From: Beta vulgaris subsp. vulgaris
Taxonomy: Eukaryota; Streptophyta; Magnoliopsida; Caryophyllales; Amaranthaceae
Direction: 5' to 3'
DNA length: 64,000 nt
Assembly (NCBI RefSeq): GCF_026745355.1
Contig: NC_079206.1
Coordinates: 6,779,044-6,843,043, forward strand
Part shown: positions 55,536-64,000 of the stretch, in pieces
How the letters are laid out: every line of letters starts with the position of its first letter
Position numbering within the stretch: the first letter of the stretch is position 1
Notes under the pieces: generated by a model
What the model saw: the letters and a program-made list of their open reading frames with translations, nothing else
What the model was told of the DNA's origin: nothing
Databases searched by the model: none
Translations under genes and position numbers: made by a program

Positions 55536-56074
55536 TGTAAGAATAGTGTCTTGAATGTGTTCCACAAAATGCGTCAAAAAGAGCTTTTGTAGTGCCGCCC
55601 AATCGGGTCGGGTGAAACCACCCGATTGGGCCCGAGACGATTTTGTCAAAAATTGTTTTTGGAGGTCGCCCGATGCTATCGGGCGTGTTCGCCCAATCGG
55701 GAGCCTCACCGAACTTACGACTGGGCAAGGTCGTCGCCTGATCAAGCCCGTATCAATTCTGGGATTGGTAAATTGTCGCCCGATCGGGCAAATGTCACCC
55801 GACCCGATCGGGTGAATGTCACCCGGCCCGATCGGGTGGTGGCCCGTTTTATGCGCTGATGCGTTTTTGACGCAGAGTATAAATAGGTTATTTACCTAGT
55901 TGTTTTAGACTATGAATTTAGTCTAATTCTCTCTGTAATCTGGTTTTCCTCACATAATAAAATATTCTCTCTTTGCCCGTGGACGTAGCCAAATTGGTGA
56001 ACCACGTAAATCTGTTGTTTTTTTTCATTATTTTACATTCAATTATTTGTTTCTTTTTCACGTCCGTTATAACA
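55536..56074 (+). mobile_element. Solo LTR with CCCGATCGGG palindromes
   Basis: From TGTAAGAATAG to CCGTTATAACA with the exact 5-bp TSD ACTTT (55531-55535, 56075-56079). No PBS follows, so only the LTR remains. A TATA box TATAAATA at about 55878 sits after a U3 dense in CCCGATCGGG-type palindromes (55597-55845). The U5 motif GTGGACGTAG..TGAACCACGTAAATC is at 55979-56011. Confidence 0.8.
55878..55885 (+). promoter_or_regulatory. TATA box in solo LTR
   Basis: TATAAATA just downstream of the palindrome cluster. It could still direct transcription rightward. Confidence 0.5.
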
Positions 56075-56480
56075 ACTTTGATTTTGGTTGCTTTTACTAT
56101 TTTCGTTTAATCTACTGATGTGTGTCACCATTTTGATTGTTGAGTATCTATCAATATGCATATCACGCCTAATAAGATAATGTTGACAAGTGGTTCTAGA
56201 ACCTTGCAATATCATTCTACAAATAAAGGTGACCACCTACTAATCAATCTTATGTGTTAATGAACCGATTTTAGTATGTTTGTCTATATTAGGGTGTTAA
56301 CAAGCATGATTTATGTGGTTATTCGGATTGGAATGAAACATTACCTATTGGGTAAAGGACTAATTATGGGTGGATTCGGGCTCAAGGGCTACTCCACCAT
56401 GAACAGATGAACTCATTCACAGATGCACTTTGGTTCAAGAGAGGTTGTCATGTATTGTAACATCAGCTATAACTTTAAGC

Positions 56481-56606
56481 GGATGTCTTGGCCTAGTGGG
56501 TAAGATTGAGGTGCTGTGAACGATATGTCCCAGATTCGAATCCCCCCTTCCCTTCTTTGTACTTTGTACCGCCTTCGTGGCTCATATGGATCCAAAAAAA
56601 AAAAAA
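56481..56606 (+). repeat. tRNA-derived SINE, family shared with 37605
   Basis: CTAGTGGGTAAGATTGAGGTG, B box AGATTCGAATCCCC, TTCTTTGTACTTTGTAC and about 14 A. TSD AGCTATAACTTTAAGC / AGCTATAGCTTTAAGC (56465-56480, 56607-56622), 15 of 16 identical. Confidence 0.82.
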
Positions 56607-57113
56607 AGCTATAGCTTTAAGCCTTTAAATGATAAGATCTGAGTGGCTTAGTTCACTCCCCAAATGAAATAAAAGATTGGAATTTTACGTGACGAAATCC
56701 CTCTTTGCCTTCCCGACTTTACATGAATATTTCTCAATAATTACAATTTCTTTCACTACGGCAAACTTTTCAATAGTCCGTGTAATAAGTAATAACTATG
56801 AAATAATCGCAAATAATCTTTCACAGAAATTGTAAAAAACAATTGTTCTTCTGCTGTTCAATTTGTACGAAACATTTTTTTTTTTTAAAATAGTAGCCAA
56901 TTAGATAGATAGATTCAAAAGTCTACAGTCCGAATACGAAACAGTTTATACGCGACTTCATGTATATTTCATTAAAGAGAGTCTAAAATTTCATTCAAGT
57001 CGCATGAAATTGGTGACTTTCCAGATTAAAAAAAAAGTCAACAACTTACATCAATTCAAGTTCATGGTTCATGTGGGTCGAAATTATCATATATTTAATA
57101 TCATATAAAATTA

Positions 57114-57471
57114 GAAAATTTGCTAAAAAAAATCTTTTAAAAGTTCAATTTTACATGCGAAAAAAACCATTTAAAACATTGTTTGCAAAATACAAACCAC
57201 AAACTTAACTTTTCTTGTAAGATGAAACCTATTCCCTTTTTCCAGTGTGGTTTTTGAGATGCATAGGGGTGGTGTTGCAATTAATGGAAATAGGGGGTTG
57301 AAGAATATAGAAGGGTCAACGTCGGAATTGAGAAAAACCACACCGGAAAATGGGAATAGGTTTTATCTTGCAAGAAAACTTAAGTTTGTGGTTCCTTTTT
57401 GCAAAGACTGATTTTAAAGGTTTTTTTCGCAAAATTGAACTTTTAAAAAGCTTTTAATTTTACAAATTTTC
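57114..57471. mobile_element. Fold-back element with ~140-bp inverted arms
   Basis: The left arm (57114 to about 57258) and right arm (about 57330-57471) are inverted copies, e.g. AAAAGTTCAATTTT, GCGAAAAAAACC, ACCACAAACTTAA, AAACCTATTCCC and GTGTGGTTTTT in the same order. The middle is about 70 bp. No convincing TSD. A transcript would fold into a long imperfect hairpin. Confidence 0.8.
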
Positions 57472-58624
57472 AAATCAAATTTTACTCAATTGATTTGTTG
57501 TTTTAGTCTATAAAACACGTGTAATTAGAAGACTGTGAGTGTCTAACACCCATAATAGTCATGAGAGGAAGTTGGACTTTAATTTTTTTTTTTTTTTTTT
57601 TTGAGGGGTAGACTTTATAATTATTTGACTACAAGTACAAGTGTACAACTTTATGCACAAATAAAAGTCAACGAAGATGAACTTCGAAATCAATGAGGGT
57701 AACGATTATTAGTGATTTTTTATTCCACCATGAATCATGATTAGATGTAACATGTACAGATGTTCTGCCACACTCCAAAACCATCAAAAGTCAAAGCATT
57801 TTAGCAATTAACTTTTTGTGATTAGTAAGCAAATGCGCCGGATCAAAGCTCGCAAGGGTTAATTCAACATAGATTAGCTAGAAGCTTTGAAATTTGGAAG
57901 AAAAGGAGGGGATCCTATTTTTTAGGATTTTTTGTCAGAAAGTACCTTATAAATATCACTTTTTGTGAAAAAGTACCTTATATAAAAAATGTTGTGAACA
58001 AGTACCTTTTACCAACTTTTTTGTTGTAACTTAGCACCTTTTCCCGGATTCTGAGCATTGACTAAAAATTCCGGCGTTGACCAGACCACGTGCGAAGCAC
58101 GTGATCATTAACTGAACCAAAAAACCCCCCAAATTCCCCCAAAAAAACCCGATAAAACCCCAAACCCATTTTCCCCCCAAAATCCTTTTCTCTCTCTCCT
58201 TCTCTCTTCTGTGCAACGGCATCATCATTGAATGCAGGTATTGAATTGAAGGCAACTTGCAGAAGATATTGATTGGAAAGGTTATTGGGTGGTTGGTGAA
58301 CTTAATGTTACTTAGGGTTAACAAAGTAAGTTTTTTTTTGCTAAAAAAGTCTGTAATTTTTTTTCCTTATTCATCCTCACTTTCTTACTTTCTTCTTCTT
58401 GTCCTTTTCAATGGGTAAAGAAGATGGTGGTCCTGTAAAGCAACAAATTCGAGACAAAAAGGACAGGTTTACAGTAGTTCAAAGGCCAAGGTAAGTTTTT
58501 TGATAATTTCAATTTTTGGTGTTTGCAATTTAAAAATAAAAGCTGAATGGTAGATTCTTAGGTTTATGTTTGTTTATTTTGATTCAGGTTTAATGAGTAA
58601 TATAATTATCCTTGGTATAAGTTA

Positions 58625-61600
58625 ATGGCACCTGTTAACATTCATTTGTACTATGGGGAAGATTTGTCACGAATGTGAAGAGGAAGAAAACAACTTATGA
58701 ACCTGGGCCTGGGAATTTTTATGGAATTAGCTTGCACAGTAGAGTAGAGGAAGTATGTTACTTTGAATTTGTGGATTGGATTAAGAATGGATTAAAATTC
58801 ACAGATGTTGGACAGATTTGGTTTAGGAGGAGGGGTTGTACATTATTTAATGGAAGAAAGGAGATAAAGGATGATGGTGATATCCCTGAGTTTCTTAATG
58901 CTCCTGAGGCAAATGGAGCATACTATTTGTATGTGACTCATTGTGAAGAAGGGGATAGAAATGCTGATGAGGGGGAGAGTAGTGATGAGGGGAAGGGTAC
59001 TTATAGGAGAGTTAAAGGAAAGTCAAAAGGACCTTCACAGTCAACAGGGGGTCCACAAAAAGATGGGAAAGTGGTCCCCACATCCAAAGTTGCTAACCCT
59101 ACACAGAAAAAAGCCCCAACCTTTACCTCTTTCTAGCTCAAAACAAACAAAAAAACAGCAGCCATACATCAGATCTAGAATAAACACTAGGTCAGGGAGG
59201 TGGAGAAATTATTATCCACAGGGTTTGGAAGCTGAGGGTCAGGCAGTAGGTTCAGTTGGTGAAGGTCAGGAAGTGGGTGCAAGTCAGGTTGTGGGTGAGG
59301 GTGAACAACTGGGTGAGGGTCAACAAGTGGGTGAAAGTGAACATCTGGGTGAGGGTGAAGATTTAAATGAGGGTGGTTCATGGGAATCTGATGAGGAAGA
59401 TAGTGATGTAGTGTTAAATGAGGGTGAGTTTGAAGATGAAAGTGATGATGACATATTTGCTGAACATGTTGATTTTGGTATAAGTGAGAGGGTCACAAGG
59501 AGCTTAGGTGGTGTTGAAGGTAGTTTGTTAGGAAGAGAGCCAGTTGAGGAGGATGATTTGAACATCCAATTGCTAGATGAAGAGGATCTGAATGATGATG
59601 ATGATGATCAGGTGGCTAGCTTAGGTGAATCTGATGAGGAGTTAGGGGGAAATTACTCTGTGTTCAACCCTGTAGTTGATTTCAAGGGGAAAATCAACTT
59701 GACTTTGGGACTCAAGTTTCCTTCCAGTGACTGTTTTAGGAAGGCACTAAGGTACCATGCCATTGACAGGGGCTACAACTACTACTTTCTGCATAACAAT
59801 AAGAGGAGAGTGAGTGTGTATTGTGTCAATAGATGTGAGTGTGAGTGGAAGAACAATAAAAGGGTGAGGTGCACATGTAAAGGGAAGAAGTGCAACTTTA
59901 AGGTTCATTGCAAGCAAGTGAAGGGTGAGGCTACATTCCAAATCAAGAGCATTAGGTTAGAGCATACATGTGGTAGGCAACATGAGAACAACAAAGTCAC
60001 CTCACAGTACTTGACTGAGAGGTTCTTAGATGAGTGGAGGTATACACCATCTTGGAAGTTGGTTGAGTTTATGAAAAGGGCAAGGAGGGTGACTGGTGTG
60101 CAGCTTGGGTATTTCAAGTGCTATTATGCTAGGCAAATAGCAATGAAGAAGATTCATGGGGATGCAAGTGAGCAATATGGGAAGGTTTGGGACTATGCTG
60201 AGGCCATCAAGCTGCATAATCCTGGTTCCACAGCAGTGGTTAAGGTGACAGGGGTTGAAGATGGTACCCCTTGCTTTCAGAGATTGTACATCTGCCTGCA
60301 GCCTTGTAAGGAAGGCTTTATGGCAGGTTGCAGGCCCATCATAGGGGTGGATGGTTGCCACCTTAGAGGCCCATACCCAGGCATTTGTCTAACTGCAGTA
60401 GCCAAGGATGGGAACAACAACCTTTTTCCAGTGGCTTGGGCTATTGTGGAAGTGGAAAATGGAGACACTTGGGCCTGGTTTCTGGAGCTTCTTGTGAAGG
60501 ATATTGAGAGTGTAGCACATACTGTCACATGGGTTAGAGAGGGCACACCTTCTGACATCACATACATGTCTGACAGGCAAAAGGTAGTTTAATCTCTTTA
60601 CATTGCTTTGTGAATTCATTTTGCTAATTGCTTTTGCTAATTGCTTTTGCTAATTCATTTTGGTAGGGCTTGGTGGATGCTTTCAACAAAGTAGTCCCAA
60701 ATGCAGAGGTGAGGTTCTGCTGTAGACACATTTGGGCTAACTTCAAACAAAAATTTCCAGGAGAGTTATACAGACAATCATTTTGGAAAGCAGCAAGAGC
60801 ATCTACAAAGGTTAGTGCATGCTTTAATTGCCTTTATTTAATTTGGATTCATGATATAGGTTAGTGATTATTGTTATTTTGCAAATGGCAGTGGCATTTT
60901 GAGTGTGAGATGGCCTCCATTAAGTTGTTGTCCACTGATGCACATAAGTACCTAGTTGATATTCCACCTTGCCATTGGTCTAGGCATGCTTTCACAACTA
61001 GGTCTAAGTCTGGTATGATTCTTAACAATGCTTGTGAGAGTTTTAATGCTGTTATTAGGGATGCTAGGACAAAACCTATATTATCCATGATGGAATGGAT
61101 GAGAAGGTATGTAATGAAGAGGTGTAGTGCAAAAAGAAATGGACTAAAGAACTTTAAGGGAGTGATTATGCCTTCAGTTGAGAACATGCTTGAGATGGCT
61201 GTTGACCAGGTTAGGAATTGTGATGTTGCTCAGGCAGATGTATGGGAGTTTGAGGTGGACCACTTGTCAACTGGGGAGTCATATGTTGTGAATTTAGAGA
61301 AAAAAACATGTGGCTGTTTTAGATGGGACTTGTTGGGGATCCCCTGTTATCATGCTTTGGCATGTATTGTGAGGCAAAGGCTCAATGTTGAGGACTATGT
61401 GCATCAGGCTTACCATGTGTCCACCTATTCCAAGACATATACCCCTGCATTTCACCCCATGCCTGGACAGAATGAATGGCCCAAGACTAACTTACAACCA
61501 CCTGCACCCCCACCTTTAGAAAAATGCCAGGAAGGCCTAAGCTAAAGAAAAAATAAAAGAGCCAGGTGAAGGTCAAGGTGAAGGCCAAGAGAGGGGAAAG

Positions 61601-61920
61601 TTGTTGGTTGTGAGGGCAAAAAAGAAAAATGCATGTAGTCATTGTGGTGGTTTGGGTCATTACAAGAACACATGTAAGAATCCACCCAAACCAGTTGAAC
61701 CTCCAAAAGGCAAGACTGGAAGGCCAAGGAAAGATCCATCTGCTCCACCTGCCAAGAAGCAAAGAACAGCTCCAACTCAGCAACAAGAACAAGCAACAGC
61801 AACTCCAGTGCATCCACATGACCACATCAACCACAACAGCATGATTTCTCTTCTCAAGCTAGCAGTTCAGCTGGTCCTTCATGCATTTCAATGGGTGCAA
61901 ACTTCAATTCAAGCATAATG
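58625..61920 (+). pseudogene. MuDR-type transposase gene, frameshifted
   Basis: Would cut and move MULEs. In order: a PB1-like N-terminus (MAPVNIHLYYGED at 58625, then YEPGPGNFYGISL); a Gly/Glu-rich acidic linker; a MuDR-type DNA-binding region (about 59690-59990); the MULE catalytic core with GVDGCHLRGPY near 60340 and SDRQKG (catalytic Asp) at the 60583/60667 splice; a SWIM zinc finger C-x-C-x9-C-x-H at about 61306-61350; and a CCHC knuckle CSHCGGLGHYKNTC near 61637. Two GT..AG introns are clear (60584-60666, 60811-60891). Reading-frame shifts occur near 58669, 59100-59135, 61518, 61553 and 61820, two or more of them at A or T runs. Either the copy is decaying or the assembly has homopolymer errors. 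An upstream ATG at 58411 may begin a leader exon. Confidence 0.85.
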
Positions 61921-62018
61921 TAGCTGATGTTTTAAGTCTATTAATGTACTGAACATCTCTTTTGGCTTTTGATTTCAAGTTTGTAATGAACAAACACATG
62001 CTTATTGTGTTAGGCTAT

Positions 62019-63588
62019 CACTAGTACAGAAAAGGCGATTTGCGTCGGATGTGAGGCGCCCATTTGCGTCGGACGCAGGTGCGACGCCAAAGCCCTCGAC
62101 GCAAATGACTAGGAAACTATCTGCGTCGGACAAAAAACGACGCAAATGGGTGGGCTATTTGCGTCGCACCTGTATACGGTACGACGCAAGTGGATCTTGC
62201 CAGCCCCCCATTTCTAACCCAGCAGCCATTTTTAAGTGATTTGCGTCGCATGAATCACTTGGAGCGACGCAAATCAAGTATTTTTTGCTTAAAAAAAATG
62301 AATTTGCGTCGCATCCGTGATTAGGTGCGACGCAAATCAGGTCTTTTTTTAAAAAAAAAAATATTTTTGCATCCTTCAAACATCAGATCTAAAACAGAAT
62401 GAAAATCTTAATAGTATTGCAAAAATTCATCTGTGTTGTGTCCAAACTAAAATCCAAATCATCCGTTTACAGAAAAAAAAAACTAAAAACAATACATGAT
62501 TTACAGAAACTTAAGATGAGAAAATTACTGAAAATTAAAAAAGAAAATTACAACAATACAGAAGATGGAGCAGATCTAGAGATACTCGAGCACAATTACA
62601 ACAATACTCGAGCAGATTATTGTGAAATCAACAAATAATCTGATATCTTCTTCCTGTTTGGGCTATCAATTGCTACTCGTGTCTCATACTCGAGCAAAAT
62701 ACCGAAATCTCTGAAATGAGAAAAGATAAAAAAAAATCAAAATCCTAATTCAGGATGAGCACTAAACTGATGTAATTCATCGACTATGATTATGACGAAA
62801 TGAAATTAGTAGAGACTTATTATTTTTACAAAAATCGAGAAAGAATTGAAATCAGAACCCTAACCATTCGTATTTCGCTTCGCCATGGATGTCAGCGTTT
62901 CTTTGAACGAAGATGGAGCAGATCTAGAGATGAACAAAGATGTCGAGGAGTTTTTCGTTGAACTTCACATCAAAAACTTCGCCGGAGAGGTTGCGTTCCT
63001 GCGTCGGAGAGAGAGAGAGAGGTTGTGCGCGCCGATTCTCGAAAACTAGTGACGAAATGAAACGAAAAAGAAAGAACAAACCGTCGGTGCATGAGATGGT
63101 GAACGAACCGTCGGAGAGAGAGATGGTGAACGAGATGTAAACGAGTTATCTGAAACGAACGATGAACGCATTCGTAGATCTGACTGAGTTCGTCGACTGT
63201 AAAGAAGTGGCCGGAGAGAGAGAGAGAGTTTGAGGAGAGAGAGAGAGTTTTAGGGTTTGAGAGACTGTGAGGAGAGAGGCGCGAGAGAGAGAGGGGAATT
63301 TTAGGGTTTGAGAGACTGTGAGGAAGAGGCGCGAGGGAGAGAGGGGAAAATGAAGAGGCGCGGTTACTTTTTAGGTTATATATTTGGATGGGCCAAAATC
63401 TGCGTCGGATGGGCCATGTGATCCGACGCAATTTGGTCTTTTGCAACGCAAACAAATACGATGCGACGCAGATAGCTTAGATGTGCGTCGCACTCTTCTT
63501 CATGTGCGACGCAAATAGGGTTTTTGCGTCATTTCTGTTTAAGTGCGACGCACATCAGGGGACGCAAATTGTCGTTTTTCTACTAGTG
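62019..63588. mobile_element. Non-autonomous CACTA element, copy 2, nested in MULE
   Basis: Starts CACTAGTACAGAAAAGG and ends TTTTTCTACTAGTG with the 3-bp TSD TAT (62016-62018, 63589-63591). Subterminal arrays of TTTGCGTCGCA paired with TGCGACGCAAA lie at 62038-62340 and 63400-63570. The interior is AT-rich on the left and GAGAGA-rich at 63010-63350, without transposase. Confidence 0.88.
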
Positions 63589-63835
63589 TATGGTCATATT
63601 TTGCTAAAACAGTTAGTTAATGATGCAATATAAGTTATTTGTTTGCAATCAGTTAGTATTTGTCAATTGTTGTGAATGGTTGTTCAATGTACTCAAACAA
63701 ACAGAAGATAGTCAAACAAAACCTTAACTTATCATAGAAGATGTGACAAATATCACAACATTGGTACATCAATTCCTTAGATCAAACTACATTCTCCCCC
63801 ATCCCATTACATTGCTATTATAACAACAACCTATC

Positions 63836-64000
63836 CTAACCTAATAACTTAGAAACAATAAAGCTAACAACAAGTGCAAAAACACATGCTATGATAACAA
63901 CAACCCCCAAGTTTTGTTGTGGAGCTTCCACAGTCCTCTTCACCTTATCCATTTCTTCTTTGCCTTCACCAATTCATCAGCAAGCCTGTTTTTTTCATGT
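63836..64000 (-). CDS. C-terminal end of an antisense MULE-borne membrane-tail protein
   Basis: The minus strand reads ..EEMDKVKRTVEAPQQNLG, then a hydrophobic stretch VVVIIACVFALVVSFIV, then SKLLG and stop at 63836-63838. This is a tail-anchor-like single TM at the extreme C-terminus. Immediately upstream, a basic coiled-coil-like KNRLADELVKAK reads in another frame, so one base appears missing near 63955. The 5' part is outside the window. In plant MULEs an antisense second ORF is known, but I do not recognise this family securely. It lies after the nested CACTA and probably inside the MULE. Confidence 0.5.

Larger units (their letters stand above)
57925..64000 (+). mobile_element. Mutator-like element (MULE), right end outside window
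   Basis: The left terminal region begins near GGATTTTTTGTCAGAAAGTACC, with the AAAGTACCTTAT phrase repeated in the next 90 bp. It contains a MuDR-type transposase gene and, beyond a nested CACTA element, an antisense ORF. The right terminus and TSD lie beyond 64000, so the left boundary is provisional. Confidence 0.75.

Noticed and set aside
59187..59565. His/Pro-rich and Ser-rich minus-strand frames
   Set aside because: Antisense shadows of the acidic Gly/Glu linker of the MULE transposase.

Overview
The window looks like nuclear DNA of a flowering plant, most likely a eudicot. It is AT-rich, the genes are split by GT..AG introns, and most of the sequence is plant-type transposable elements: Ty1-copia, Ty3-like, LINE, SINE, hAT, CACTA, Mutator, Stowaway and Harbinger. 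I cannot support a species from the sequence alone. All repeat boundaries below were read by eye from terminal repeats and target-site duplications (TSDs), so allow about 1 to 2 bp of error.

Three host genes lie in the middle. Two are tandem, same-strand paralogs of a membrane-bound long-chain fatty alcohol oxidase (FAO-A 28498-35912, FAO-B 44528-49947). Each has three coding exons joined in phase 0 and a TATA box 104 bp before the ATG. Between them, on the opposite strand, is a three-exon DUF1218 / MODIFYING WALL LIGNIN-like four-pass membrane protein (37919-39971). All three are intact as read. Their introns are loaded with SINEs, MITEs, a retroposed poly(A) sequence and an antisense solo LTR.

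Layout. 1-6.8 kb: intergenic DNA with small hAT, Mutator-type, Stowaway and Tourist-like elements and one SINE. 6.8-12.2 kb: a complete, young Ty1-copia element with an uninterrupted 1548-aa Gag-Pol. 12.3-19.8 kb: a minus-strand 7.5-kb derivative of a Ty3 element with 1.8-kb LTRs and no Gag-Pol, carrying a nested Harbinger-like element. 20.8-24.9 kb: a second minus-strand non-coding LTR element whose interior is a tandem array of about 160-bp units, each with up to four stem-loops. 24.9-28.3 kb: hAT, CACTA and LINE relics plus one hAT with both ends. 28.3-50.1 kb: the FAO / DUF1218 / FAO block, interrupted by a LINE and a broken copia. 50.1-56.1 kb: a SIRE-like solo LTR containing a CACTA element, then a second solo LTR. 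57.9-64 kb: a Mutator-like element (MULE) with a frameshifted transposase, a second CACTA of the same family inside it, and an antisense membrane-tail ORF running off the window.

The strongest candidates for something little described are the stem-loop array at 21.3-23.7 kb, which shows paired compensatory changes, the GCGTCGC hairpin arrays of the two CACTA elements, and an apparent gene-conversion tract shared by the two FAO genes.
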